DNA of 64,000 nucleotides from Demequina silvatica (GTDB lineage Bacteria > Actinomycetota > Actinomycetes > Actinomycetales > Demequinaceae), in the NCBI RefSeq assembly GCF_000971215.1, contig NZ_BBMA01000002.1, forward strand, positions 479,111 through 543,110. The letters are read 5' to 3'. The notes beneath the pieces were generated by a model, which had not been told where the DNA came from, did not search any database, and saw only the letters and a program-made list of their open reading frames with translations. The position numbers and the translations under genes are program-made. Position 1 is the first letter of the stretch; every line of letters begins with the position of its first letter. Positions 25,234 to 33,669 of this stretch are shown piece by piece.

Positions 25234-26643
25234 GTGAACTCCTGGACCTCCCTCGCCGCCCTCGAGCCCGCGATCGCGCTCGGCCCCCTCGACGGCCGCT
25301 ACCGCGGCGCCGTCGCCCCGCTGGTCGACCACCTGTCCGAGCCCGCGCTCAACCGCCTGCGCCTGCACGTCGAGGTCGAGTGGTTCATCCACCTGTGCGA
25401 GACCGCCGCCGTGCCCGGCACGCGCGCGCTCACCGCCGACGAGGTCGCGCTGCTGCGCGGCATCCCCGCGGGCTTCGACGCCGCCGGCATCGCCGAGCAC
25501 GCCGACATCGAGAAGGTCACGGTCCACGACGTCAAGGCCGTCGAGTACTACATCAAGCGCCGCCTCGAGGGCACGTCGCTCGAGCCGCTGAGCGAGCTGG
25601 TCCACTTCGCCTGCACCTCCGAGGACATCAACAACCTGTCCTACGCGCTCATGGTCAAGGGCGCCGTCCAGGACGTGTGGCTGCCCGCCGCGACCGCGCT
25701 GGTCGGCGACGTCGCGGACCTCGCGCGCGCCGCGAAGGCCACCCCGATGCTGTCGCGCACGCACGGCCAGACCGCGACGCCCACCACGCTGGGCAAGGAG
25801 TTCGCGGTGCTCGCCCACCGTCTGGGCCGCCAGCTGCGTCGCGTCGAGGGCCAGGAGTACCTGGGCAAGATCAACGGCGCGACCGGCACGTTCGGCGCGC
25901 ACACCGCGGCGGTGCCCGGCACCGACTGGGTGACCGTGTCGAGGACGTTTGTCGAGGGCCTGGGGCTCACGTGGAACCCGCTCACCACGCAGATCGAGAG
26001 CCACGACTGGCAGGCCGAGCTGTACGCCGACGTCGCCCGCTTCGGGCGCATCCTGCACAACCTCGCCACCGACGTGTGGACGTACGTGTCGCTCGGCTAC
26101 TTCGCGCAGGCCGCGGTCAAGGGCGCGATCGGGTCCTCCGCGATGCCGCACAAGATCAACCCCATCCGCTTCGAGAACGCCGAGGCCAACCTCGAGATCT
26201 CCGCGGCGCTGCTCGACACGCTCGGCGCGACGCTGGTGACCTCGCGGCTGCAGCGCGACCTCACGGACTCGAGCTCGCAGCGCAACATCGGCACCGCGTT
26301 CGGCCACTCGCTGCTCGCGATCGACAACGTGCGCCGCGGCCTCAAGGCCCTCACCGTCAACGAGGGCGCGCTGGCCGCGGACCTCGACTCGTCGTGGGAG
26401 GTGCTCGCGGAGCCCATCCAGTCGGCGATGCGCGCCGCCGCGATCGCGGGCGTGCCCGGCATGGAGAACCCGTACGAGCGCCTCAAGGACCTCACCCGCG
26501 GGCAGACCATCGACGCCGAGGCCATCCGGACGTTCGTGGGCGGCCTCGAGCTGCCCGCCGAGACCAAGGAGCGGCTCGCGGCGCTCACCCCCGGCACGTA
26601 CGTGGGCCTCGCCGAGCAGCTGGTGGACGGCTACCTGGCGTAG
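25234..26643 (+). CDS. purB: Adenylosuccinate lyase
   Basis: A 469-residue member of the fumarase/aspartase superfamily. It catalyses two steps of purine synthesis: release of fumarate from SAICAR and from adenylosuccinate. Landmarks are ALGPLDGRYRG at the N-terminus, FACTSEDINN, MLSRTHGQTATPTTLGKE with the catalytic His, and the family signature GSSAMPHKINPIRFENAE near residue 300. The length matches the long E. coli-like PurB form. It begins with GTG and has a leaderless-type promoter. No neighbouring purine genes are in the window. Confidence 0.95.
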   Translation: MNSWTSLAALEPAIALGPLDGRYRGAVAPLVDHLSEPALNRLRLHVEVEWFIHLCETAAVPGTRALTADEVALLRGIPAGFDAAGIAEHADIEKVTVHDVKAVEYYIKRRLEGTSLEPLSELVHFACTSEDINNLSYALMVKGAVQDVWLPAATALVGDVADLARAAKATPMLSRTHGQTATPTTLGKEFAVLAHRLGRQLRRVEGQEYLGKINGATGTFGAHTAAVPGTDWVTVSRTFVEGLGLTWNPLTTQIESHDWQAELYADVARFGRILHNLATDVWTYVSLGYFAQAAVKGAIGSSAMPHKINPIRFENAEANLEISAALLDTLGATLVTSRLQRDLTDSSSQRNIGTAFGHSLLAIDNVRRGLKALTVNEGALAADLDSSWEVLAEPIQSAMRAAAIAGVPGMENPYERLKDLTRGQTIDAEAIRTFVGGLELPAETKERLAALTPGTYVGLAEQLVDGYLA

Positions 26644-26691
26644 CCCCCGGGTTCGCTCGGCACGGTCCGCGCGGCGGCGCGCCGCAGCGAG

Positions 26692-26703
26692 GGGGACGAT
26701 GCG
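26692..26703 (-). repeat. Dispersed 12-mer motif GGGGACGATGCG (representative intergenic copy)
   Basis: One intergenic copy of a word recurring through the window. By eye, copies with at least ten matching bases begin at 12879, 18150, 24689, 25169, 26692, 28176, 29676, 40504, 41826, 50981, 52740, 56050, 57439 and 62696. Four are intergenic and one spans a start codon. The coding copies fall in different frames and on both strands, giving Asp-Asp-Ala, Ala-Ser-Ser, Arg-Ile-Val or Thr-Met-Arg, so selection or spread appears to act on the DNA. No established motif is recognised. Confidence 0.5.
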
Positions 26704-26771
26704 CGGGCCGGGCCCGCGTGTCGCCCGCCCGGCCGTGCGCAGCGAACCGGGGCGGGGTTGTCCCCAGGCTG

Positions 26772-26800
26772 TTGTCCGGTTCGCCCCGGATTGCTAGGTT
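26772..26800 (+). promoter_or_regulatory. Sigma70-type promoter
   Basis: TTGTCC at 26772-26777 and TAGGTT at 26795-26800, separated by 17 nt, lie 54 nt before the ATG of the secreted NPCBM-like protein. It is the best -35/-10 pair in this 210-nt intergenic region. Confidence 0.5.
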
Positions 26801-26853
26801 CGACCGGAGCGCCGCCGGGGCCCGCCCGGCCGCTCAGGCGATCCGGGGGGACG

Positions 26854-27684
26854 ATGGCCGACGCACGCACCGCACGCCGGGGCGCCCTGCGCGTCGCGTC
26901 CTGGGTGGCGCTGCTCACCGTCGCGCTGGCCGTGGGCCTCGCCGCGCCTCCGGCCGATGCGGCCGGACGGACGGCGGCCCGCGTCACCATCGACACGGTG
27001 CGGCCCGCGGGCGGCGGGCTGCTGGTCGCGGGCGAGCGGGCGGTGGTGCGGGGCACCGCGTCGGCGAACCTCGGCGGGGCGAGGCTCACGCTGCAGCGCC
27101 GGATCGACGGTGAGTGGGTCCGCTCCGGCACCTCGACCAGGGTCGGGCCACGCGGCGGCTTCAGGATCGCGTTCACCGCGCGCGGCATGGGCGCAACTCG
27201 ATACCGGGTGGTCGCCGACGGCACCGCGACCCGGGCGCCCGCACGGGACGCGAGCACCGTCACCGTGTGGCGGTGGATCTCGCTGGTCCCGCACCGCGTG
27301 GACTCGAGCCTGCGCGTGGGCCCGGCGACCGTGGGCGGCTGGCGCTACGCGCGCGTCCTGCACGCCGCGGGAACGGCGGGCGGGCCCGCGGACGTGGGCA
27401 CCATCGCGCTCGACGGCCGCTGCGACCGCGTCACCGCGGTGGTGGGCGTGACGGACCGATCCGCCCCCGCCTTCCTCACCGTGTTCGCCCTGTCGCTCGA
27501 CGGCGTTCCCCGGCTCCAGGGCGCCGCCGTCGGGACTGGCATGTCCGCGCTGGTCGCGCTCAAGACGGCCGGTGCCGACAGGCTCGGGCTCGAGGCCGAG
27601 TACCCCGCACTTCCTGGAGCCTCCGCCGGTCACGCCGTGTGGGCGCAGCCCCAGGGCCTCTGCCGCGCGTACCCGGGCAGGTGA
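26854..27684 (+). CDS. Secreted protein with Ig-like and NPCBM-like domains
   Basis: A 276-residue exported protein. A signal peptide with an RR pair and a hydrophobic core (WVALLTVALAVGLAAPPADA) ends at about residue 38. The next 85 residues resemble a bacterial Ig-like fold (LLVAGERAVVRGTASANLGG). The last 130 residues, with VGGWRYARVLHAAGTAG, a DGRCDRVTAVVGV strand and a terminal LCRAYPG, resemble the NPCBM carbohydrate-binding module, which binds galactose-type glycans at the ends of glycosidases. There is no catalytic domain. An earlier in-frame ATG (26758) would add 32 residues lacking signal character. Ligand unknown. Confidence 0.65.
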   Translation: MADARTARRGALRVASWVALLTVALAVGLAAPPADAAGRTAARVTIDTVRPAGGGLLVAGERAVVRGTASANLGGARLTLQRRIDGEWVRSGTSTRVGPRGGFRIAFTARGMGATRYRVVADGTATRAPARDASTVTVWRWISLVPHRVDSSLRVGPATVGGWRYARVLHAAGTAGGPADVGTIALDGRCDRVTAVVGVTDRSAPAFLTVFALSLDGVPRLQGAAVGTGMSALVALKTAGADRLGLEAEYPALPGASAGHAVWAQPQGLCRAYPGR

Positions 27685-27692
27685 AGCGCGCC

Positions 27693-28385
27693 TCAGCGCG
27701 CGGCCACCGCGACCTGGTCGCCCACCCGCATCACGCCGGGCACCGCGACCTCGCAGTACACCGCGATGCACGCGTCGCGGCGCTCCCCCAGCGGCTTGAG
27801 CCACCGCGTGGTGCCCTCGGCGCCGTTCTGCGCGAGGTCGATCACGCGGCAGCGCTCGTTGCGCTTGACCGCGCGCAGCACCACCTCACCGAGGCCCACT
27901 TCCGAGCCGATCCACGCCTCCTCCTCGAAGGGTTCGGAGGTCTCGACCACCACGTTGACGCGCAGCCGCCGCGGGTCCGCGTCCGCGCCCAGCTCCGCCC
28001 GGCACCAGTCGAGCGTCGCGGTTCCGACCACGGAGACGGGCCGCGAGTCGAAGAAGGTCCGCTCCCCCGGCGTCTCGGCCTTGACCGCGAGCGGCTCGCC
28101 CGTCGCGGCGCTCAGCTCGGCGTCGAGCTCGGGCGACCCCGCGACCCAGGCGCGGTCGCCGCGGGAGACCACCACCGCATCGTCCCCCAGGCGTGCCGTG
28201 TAGGCCATGACCCGCTCGAGCGGGCGCCAGCGGCTGCCGCGCTTGCCGGCCGCGAACAGCCCGCGCGCGTCGAGGACCGCGAGCGCGCGGTCGCCCGCCA
28301 GGCCCCGCGCGTCGACCTCGACGGACTGGAGGGTCTCGCCGCGCATGGCCTTGACGGGGTACCGGTCCAGGGAGACGATGCGCAC
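27693..28385 (-). CDS. MOSC domain protein
   Basis: A 230-residue protein with the MOSC N-terminal beta-barrel (IVSLDRYPVKAMRGETLQ, with the KxM/KS segment) and a C-terminal MOSC domain including VNVVVETSEPFEEEAW and RCRVIDLAQNG, where the Cys at 'RC' is the conserved ligand for the molybdenum cofactor or transferred sulfur. Relatives such as YiiM and mARC bind Moco and reduce N-hydroxylated compounds. No redox partner is nearby. It starts at a GTG and faces the NPCBM-like gene with 8 nt between the two stops. Confidence 0.85.
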   Translation of the reverse strand: MRIVSLDRYPVKAMRGETLQSVEVDARGLAGDRALAVLDARGLFAAGKRGSRWRPLERVMAYTARLGDDAVVVSRGDRAWVAGSPELDAELSAATGEPLAVKAETPGERTFFDSRPVSVVGTATLDWCRAELGADADPRRLRVNVVVETSEPFEEEAWIGSEVGLGEVVLRAVKRNERCRVIDLAQNGAEGTTRWLKPLGERRDACIAVYCEVAVPGVMRVGDQVAVAAR

Positions 28386-28468
28386 CCCGCCAGCGTAGGG
28401 CCGGTCGCCAAGCCATGTGCCAATGGGGGCAGGCGTCCGACGTTGCGGCCCCGGGGTCAGCCGATCCT

Positions 28469-28693
28469 CGGGCAGACCAGACCATCAACGGCCTGTACAA
28501 GGCCGAGCGCATCCCCACCCCGGTGTTCCACGGCCGCTACAAGGCCATCGCGAAAACCGAGTTCGCCACCGCCGGTTGGGTTGACTGGTACGACACCCGT
28601 AGGCTCCACTCGAGCCTGGGATACATCCCACCAGCCGAGCACGAGCAGGCTCACTCCGCCGCCCTCACCCGAGAGCCGCAACCCGCATGGGAG
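28469..28693 (+). pseudogene. IS3-family transposase (OrfB) C-terminal remnant
   Basis: The translated stretch has TINGLYKAE, then AGWVDWYDTRRLHSSLGYIPP and AEHEQAH. These are the last conserved blocks of the IS3-family integrase core, just after the third catalytic acidic residue. The DDE catalytic part, OrfA and the left end are missing, and the frame runs on without the native stop to 28798. No terminal inverted repeats are visible. It marks an old insertion at the edge of a lower-GC segment. Confidence 0.75.
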
Positions 28694-28754
28694 CGGCAGA
28701 AGAGCTGGGGCGCGTCACGTGTCCGCGGACGTGGGTCGTGCCCCGGACCACGTC

Positions 28755-29216
28755 TCACGTGGTTTCGCGCCCGAGGTACGGCGCGATCGCTTCCGTAAAC
28801 GTCGCTCCGGTCGAAAAGCGCTCACCGGCGATGTACAGCGCGCCGAGCTGCCCATCAACCTCGCCCATTTCGATGTCGCGCCACGTGAATCGCCGTACGT
28901 CCCTGATGCGGCGGAACCCTCCAATCACGCTTCGTGCCATAACGATGCGATCGGAGCTGAAACAGAATAAGAACTCCGGGGAATCCCGCAATGGTCGACT
29001 GGTCAAAAAGGTCGCCGCCGCCGTCTGCTGTCGCGCACGAACCTTCTGCCATTGGCGCATATCCGCAAAGTCACCGCGAACAACAGCTCCCGCACCGTCA
29101 AATCGGTGGCCTAATCGAAAACTCCAGAGGCATCCGGCGAGCCGCAGACCCCATGACACGCTCCCCGCAGAATTCGTCACAGAAGCCCTCCAGCATGATC
29201 TAGAACCTACATCCAT
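28755..29216 (-). CDS. Hypothetical protein, possible PH-like domain, in a lower-GC segment
   Basis: About 153 residues. The last 60 (FLFCFSSDRIVMARSVIGGF, then RRFTWRDIE and ALYIAGERFS) follow the strand order of small bacterial PH-like domains. The N-terminal half is less convincing and the start is uncertain; an internal ATG at 'MRQWQKV' would give about 100 residues. The base composition is visibly poorer in G+C than neighbouring genes and third positions are not strongly GC, which points to acquired DNA beside the IS remnant. Between 29217 and 29370 there is no clear gene, only short open stretches on either strand. Confidence 0.4.
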   Translation of the reverse strand: MDVGSRSCWRASVTNSAGSVSWGLRLAGCLWSFRLGHRFDGAGAVVRGDFADMRQWQKVRARQQTAAATFLTSRPLRDSPEFLFCFSSDRIVMARSVIGGFRRIRDVRRFTWRDIEMGEVDGQLGALYIAGERFSTGATFTEAIAPYLGRETT

Positions 29217-29361
29217 GCCGGTCCGGCGTCGGAGTAGGCATTGTGAAAATCTTCGTCGACGCGCACACCATAGCGACGAAATGCTTGCACAAGCGCAATA
29301 AAGCACAGAGTGTGAAGCACGCCATGGCTCCCGAGTTTTCGGCCCGGGAACCTCCGCTCGT

Positions 29362-29367
29362 TAGAGT
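29362..29367 (+). promoter_or_regulatory. -10 element before the CPBP protease gene
   Basis: TAGAGT lies 9 nt before the ATG and 3 nt before an in-frame GTG. Its place at the edge of the lower-GC segment is consistent with a near-leaderless transcript. Confidence 0.4.
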
Positions 29368-29376
29368 GGCGTGACG

Positions 29377-30189
29377 ATGGACATCGCAGCCCCCGCGCCC
29401 GCCGCACCCCCCGCCGAGATCACCCTCCCGTCGAAGGCGCGCATGCGCGCCGAGGTGTGGATAGTGCTCGGGCTGTCGCTCGGGCAGACCGCCGTGTACG
29501 CCGCGATCCGCCTCATCGAGCGCTACGTCGACACCACGCCCATCTCGGGCCAGACCACCACGCTCAACCCGAGCCGGTCCAGCATCGACTGGATCGACCT
29601 GATCCGCCAGGTCCTCGGGATCGGTTTCGCCCTGGTGCCCGTCGCCCTGGCGCTGTACCTGCTCAGCCAGCACGGCGCATCGTCCCGGGTCAGGCTCGGC
29701 CTGGTGGGACCCGCGCGCAGGTGGTGGGGCGACGTGGGCTGGGGCGCGATCCTCGCGGCGTGCATCGGGCTGCCGGGGCTCGCGCTGTACGCGATCTCGC
29801 GGGCGCTCGGGCAGACAGTCACCATCGACACGTCGGGCCTGCCGGACATGTGGTGGTCGGCCACCATCCTGCTGCTGTCCGCGGCCGCCGCGGGCGTGCT
29901 TGAGGAGTTCGTGGTGGTGGGCTTCGTGCTCACCAGGCTGCGGGATCTGGGGCGGTCGCCGTGGACCGCGATCATCCTCGCGGCGCTGCTGCGCGGCGCC
30001 TACCACCTGTATCAGGGCTGGCCCATGGCGCTCGGCAACGTGGTGATGGGCCTGGTGTTCGGTTGGGTGTACGTCCGCCGCGGGCGGCTGGCACCGCTGG
30101 TGCTGGCGCACTGGACGCTCGACGCGGTCGCGTTCATCGGGCCCGAGGTGGTGCCGCACGCGTGGCTCGAGTCGCTCGGGGTCGCGTGA
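29377..30189 (+). CDS. CPBP-family intramembrane metalloprotease
   Basis: A 270-residue membrane protein with about seven hydrophobic segments. It contains the CPBP (ABI/RCE1-like) motifs: VLEEFVVVGFVLTRL with the catalytic EE pair (the second motif residue R is replaced by V), RGAYHLYQG with the motif 2 His, and AHWTLDAVAF with the motif 3 His. Such proteins cleave prenylated proteins or peptides, or act in bacteriocin self-protection. No partner gene suggests the substrate. A GTG two codons upstream is an alternative start. Confidence 0.85.
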   Translation: MDIAAPAPAAPPAEITLPSKARMRAEVWIVLGLSLGQTAVYAAIRLIERYVDTTPISGQTTTLNPSRSSIDWIDLIRQVLGIGFALVPVALALYLLSQHGASSRVRLGLVGPARRWWGDVGWGAILAACIGLPGLALYAISRALGQTVTIDTSGLPDMWWSATILLLSAAAAGVLEEFVVVGFVLTRLRDLGRSPWTAIILAALLRGAYHLYQGWPMALGNVVMGLVFGWVYVRRGRLAPLVLAHWTLDAVAFIGPEVVPHAWLESLGVA

Positions 30190-30226
30190 CCCCTCCGCGG
30201 TCCCCCGGGTGGTGGGCGCGCGCCCG

Positions 30227-30232
30227 TAGACT
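30227..30232 (+). promoter_or_regulatory. -10 element of a leaderless promoter
   Basis: TAGACT followed by exactly 6 nt and then the ATG at 30239, with no ribosome site in between. The geometry matches the other leaderless candidates in the window. Confidence 0.55.
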
Positions 30233-30238
30233 CGCCGC

Positions 30239-32698
30239 ATGACCGCCGACGTCCCCGTGCCGCGCGAGGACGCGCCGACGGTCCGGATAGTCGACGAGCC
30301 CGAGACCCGCGTCCGCCGCTTCACGGACGTCATCGGCATCGCGGGCACCGCGATCGGCATCGTGGGCGTGCTGCTGCTGGGCGAGTTCGCGATCGGCACC
30401 ACCGAGGGCCTCACCCAGGACATCTCCTCGATCTCGCCGTTCCTGCAGCGGCTGCTGGTCGCGCCGGTCAACCTGTTCACCGCGATCCTCGCGATCGTGA
30501 TCCCCGCCGTGATCATCACGGACATGCTGGTCCGCCGCGAGCCGCGCCGCATCATCGAGGCGCTGGGCGCGGGCGTGCTGGGCGTGATCGTCACCCTGAT
30601 CGCGGCGCTCATGCTCTACGGCTGGGGCGGCGATGCGCTGCAGGCGAGCCTCACCCCCCGCGGCGCCGAGATGCTCCAGCTGCCCGCCTACGTGGGCGCC
30701 ATCAGCGCGCTCCTCACCGCCGCCGGGCGCCGGTCCACGCGCCGCAGCCTGTCGCTGTCGTGGAACATGCTGTGGTTCGGGCTCGCGATCGCCGTCATCT
30801 TCGGCGTGGTGACCATCCCGTCGGCGCTGCTCACCGTGCTGCTGGGCCGCCTCGCGGGCCTCGCGCTGCGCTACTGGCTGGGTTCCACGGCCGACCGCGC
30901 CTACGGCGACAGCCTGGTGGAGGGGTTGCGTCGCGCGGGCTTCCGCGCCCGGTCCCTGGTACGGGCCGACATCGGGCACGATGCGGTGCACCCCGAGCTC
31001 GACGCCGTCACCGACGCTCTGGCCAGGACGCGACAAGGGCGGGTCTACGCGATGACCACGGTCGAGGGGCACCACCTGCTGGTGGTCGCGCTCGACGGCG
31101 ATCAGCAGGCCGCCGGCTTCGTGTCGAAGATGTGGCGGTCGCTGCGCTTGCGCGGCATCGACACGCGTCCCGACGTGTCGCTGCGCCAGAGCGCGGAGGC
31201 CACCGCGCTGGTGTCGCACGCCGCGCGCGTGGCGGGGGTGCGCACGGGGCGCGTCCTGGGGATGGGCCAGATCCGCGACACCATGCTGCTGGTGTACCAG
31301 CGCCCGCCGGTGTCGCGGCCGCTCGCCGACGTGCCCGCCGAGGAGCTCACCGACGCCGTGCTCGACGCGCTGTGGACCGAGGTCGCGACCGCGCACCGCG
31401 CCGGCATCTCCCACCGCCAGCTCAACGCCGACACCATCCTGGTGGGCGACGACGTCGACGTAGACCCCGCCGTGTGGCTCACGTCCTGGGAGATGGGCGA
31501 GGCGGCCACCAGCACGTTCGCGCAGCGGATCGACGTGGCGCAGGTGCTCGCGCTGATCGCGGCGCGCGTCGGGGCGGAGCGGGCTGTGGAGTCGGCGTTC
31601 CGGGCGCTGGGTGCCGAGCCCGTCGAGCAGGCGGCGCCGCTGCTGCAGACCATCGCCCTGCCGCCGCACACCCGCGGGGAGCTCAAGGACAGCGAGCACG
31701 GCAAGGTCCTCGAGGCGGTGCGCGAGGCGATCCTCGAGCGGTCGCCCGAGGCGGAGGTCGCCAGCGAGAACATCGTGCGCTTCGGCGGCCGGACCGTCAT
31801 GACGATCGCGCTCGGCCTGGTGGCCGCGGTGGTGATCCTCGCGAGCTTCAACACCCAGCAGTTCATCGACGCGGTGCAGCAGGCGAACCCGTGGTGGCTG
31901 GTGGTCGGGTTCATGTGGGCGCTCCTGACCTTTGTCGGGGCTGCCCTCGCCCTGGTGGCCTTCAGCCCCGTGAAGGTGCCGTTCTCGAGGGTGCTGCTCA
32001 CCCAGGTGGCGGCCGCGTACATCTCGGTGGCGGTGCCGGCGGGCGTCGGGCCAGCCGCGCTGAACCTCCGGCTGCTCACCAAGCGCAAGGTGCCCACGCC
32101 GCTCGCGGTCGCCACCGTGGCGCTGGTGCAGGTGAGCTCCGTGGTGGTCACCGTGCTCGGCCTCGTGGGGCTGACGCTGGCGTCCGGGTCGCAGGGCGCG
32201 CTGGCGGCGCTGCCCTCGACGGCGGTGGTGATCGCGTTCGGCGTGGTGGTGCTGGTGATCGTGGCCGCACTGCTGGTGCCCGCGGTGCGCGGGTGGGCGA
32301 TGAAGCGGATCATGCCGATGCTGCGCCAGACCTGGCCGCGCCTCACCCAGGTGATGGGCCAGCCGTGGCGCCTCGCGCTAGGCATCGCGGGCAACCTGCT
32401 TCTCACTATCGGATTCGTGGGGGCGTTCCAGTCCTCGCTGCTGGCATTCAACCAGCATCTGGCCGTCATCGACGTCGCGGTGCTGTTCTTCGTGGGTAAC
32501 GCCGTGGGTGCCGCGGTGCCGACGCCTGGTGGCCTGGGCGCGGTCGAGATCGCGCTCACCACCGGTCTCACCGGTGCGGGGCTGCCCTACGCGGTGGCGC
32601 TTTCCGCGGTGCTGGTCTATCGCTTGCTTACCTACTGGCTGCGGATCCCCCTGGGGTACTTCGCCATGAAGTACCTGGAGCGCAAGGGCGAGCTGTAG
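30239..32698 (+). CDS. Flippase-like (LPG synthase transmembrane) protein with central pseudokinase domain
   Basis: An 819-residue membrane protein. The N-terminal 230 residues have about six helices. Residues from about 240 to 510 look like a protein-kinase fold with a degenerate active site: the HRD loop reads ISHRQLNADTILV and the DFG position reads WLTSWEMGEA, so catalysis is unlikely. The C-terminal 300 residues, with AAYISVAVPAGVGPAALNLR and VPTPGGLGAVEIALTTGL, form the lysylphosphatidylglycerol synthase transmembrane / YbhN flippase-like domain, which translocates or protects lipids. No aminoacyl-transferase domain is present, so it is not a full MprF. Role in envelope lipid handling is inferred. 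Confidence 0.75.
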   Translation: MTADVPVPREDAPTVRIVDEPETRVRRFTDVIGIAGTAIGIVGVLLLGEFAIGTTEGLTQDISSISPFLQRLLVAPVNLFTAILAIVIPAVIITDMLVRREPRRIIEALGAGVLGVIVTLIAALMLYGWGGDALQASLTPRGAEMLQLPAYVGAISALLTAAGRRSTRRSLSLSWNMLWFGLAIAVIFGVVTIPSALLTVLLGRLAGLALRYWLGSTADRAYGDSLVEGLRRAGFRARSLVRADIGHDAVHPELDAVTDALARTRQGRVYAMTTVEGHHLLVVALDGDQQAAGFVSKMWRSLRLRGIDTRPDVSLRQSAEATALVSHAARVAGVRTGRVLGMGQIRDTMLLVYQRPPVSRPLADVPAEELTDAVLDALWTEVATAHRAGISHRQLNADTILVGDDVDVDPAVWLTSWEMGEAATSTFAQRIDVAQVLALIAARVGAERAVESAFRALGAEPVEQAAPLLQTIALPPHTRGELKDSEHGKVLEAVREAILERSPEAEVASENIVRFGGRTVMTIALGLVAAVVILASFNTQQFIDAVQQANPWWLVVGFMWALLTFVGAALALVAFSPVKVPFSRVLLTQVAAAYISVAVPAGVGPAALNLRLLTKRKVPTPLAVATVALVQVSSVVVTVLGLVGLTLASGSQGALAALPSTAVVIAFGVVVLVIVAALLVPAVRGWAMKRIMPMLRQTWPRLTQVMGQPWRLALGIAGNLLLTIGFVGAFQSSLLAFNQHLAVIDVAVLFFVGNAVGAAVPTPGGLGAVEIALTTGLTGAGLPYAVALSAVLVYRLLTYWLRIPLGYFAMKYLERKGEL

Positions 32699-32956
32699 GT
32701 CTGTCGGTTGTCGCTCGACTTCGGCAATCGGACCCTGGGTGAGCAATCTTGCCTTTCTAGTGCGGCAATATCCAAGGTGCGCACTTTCGCACCGGGGCCG
32801 CCGTCGCATCACACCTCGCCTCACGTGCAAGGCCCGCAGACGTCAGCAGGCCGGGCGGGACCGCCCTCGTCGTGGGCATATCGGCGCGCCAGTCGGGCCA
32901 CGGCGAGGCTGCGATGACCCGACGATCGCGCGGCTGGCCGATGCGTCGGCCGGGCG

Positions 32957-33607
32957 TCAGGCGGTAGGCGTCCACCCCTGGGGGGTAGTGATGAGCAGGC
33001 GTGCGCCCGAGGCTGCGGGGTCGACGGCGATCGCGACGAGGGCCTTGGCGACGTTCGCGAACGGCAGCGTGGGAAGCCCCGGCACCTTGGCGACGGTCGC
33101 GAGCGGCTGGACCGCGGCCTCAGGCAGCGTCGGGGAGTCCTTGAGGTTCACCGGATACGTGATCGTGTAGTCCAGGCCCGAGGCGACCAGCTGTGCGTCG
33201 GCGGCGGCCTTGTCGGCGAAGAACCCCTTGAGCACGGTGCGGTAGAGGAGGCGTGCGAAGCCCGAGGCCTTCGGGGCGGTATCGCCCGCGCCGAACGCCG
33301 AGACGAGCACCACGCGCTGAACCGCGGCGGTGCGGACCGCGTCGATGATGCTCGGCAGCGCGCGCTGCATGAACGACGCGTCGCGCATGGAACCGGTGAT
33401 GGCCACGATCACCGCGTCCGCGCCCGCGGCCGCGGAGGCGAGCGCGGCGCTGTCCGAGGCGTCGCCTGCGGCCACGGTCAGGCCGGGGCGGGCCTCGACG
33501 GCCTCGGGCCGACGCACGTACGCGACGACCTCGTGCCCGGCGGCGAGCGCCTCGTCCACGGTGCGCGAGCCGACGTTTCCGGTTGCTCCGATGACGACGA
33601 TCTTCAT
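32957..33607 (-). CDS. NmrA-like NAD(P)-binding protein (atypical SDR)
   Basis: A 216-residue Rossmann protein starting MKIVVIGATGNVGSRTVDEA, with the GxxGxxG cofactor loop at 7-13. An ALASAAAGADAVIVAITG strand and a VVLVSAFGAGD segment follow. There is no canonical YxxxK pair in place, so it belongs to the atypical NmrA/azoreductase-like group that senses or reduces cofactors. It lies 62 nt downstream of a TetR gene on the same strand and is probably co-transcribed and TetR-controlled. The preceding 258 nt (32699-32956) hold no gene or clear signal. Confidence 0.8.
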   Translation of the reverse strand: MKIVVIGATGNVGSRTVDEALAAGHEVVAYVRRPEAVEARPGLTVAAGDASDSAALASAAAGADAVIVAITGSMRDASFMQRALPSIIDAVRTAAVQRVVLVSAFGAGDTAPKASGFARLLYRTVLKGFFADKAAADAQLVASGLDYTITYPVNLKDSPTLPEAAVQPLATVAKVPGLPTLPFANVAKALVAIAVDPAASGARLLITTPQGWTPTA

Positions 33608-33669
33608 GTGCTGTGCTCCTGGATCACTAGGTGGCGAGGGTTTGATGGGGCGGCTGATGCCGCGCGGGC

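Noticed and set aside
26854-26866. The start region GGGGGACGATGGCC as a further copy of the dispersed word
   Set aside because: It lacks the final GCG, and the ATG with preceding G-run is explained as a start region.
28420-28440. GGGCAGGCGTCCGAC at about 28427 also occurs at about 46881
   Set aside because: A 15-nt match near the IS remnant and the TetR promoter; no longer similarity around it and no inverted ends, so treated as chance.
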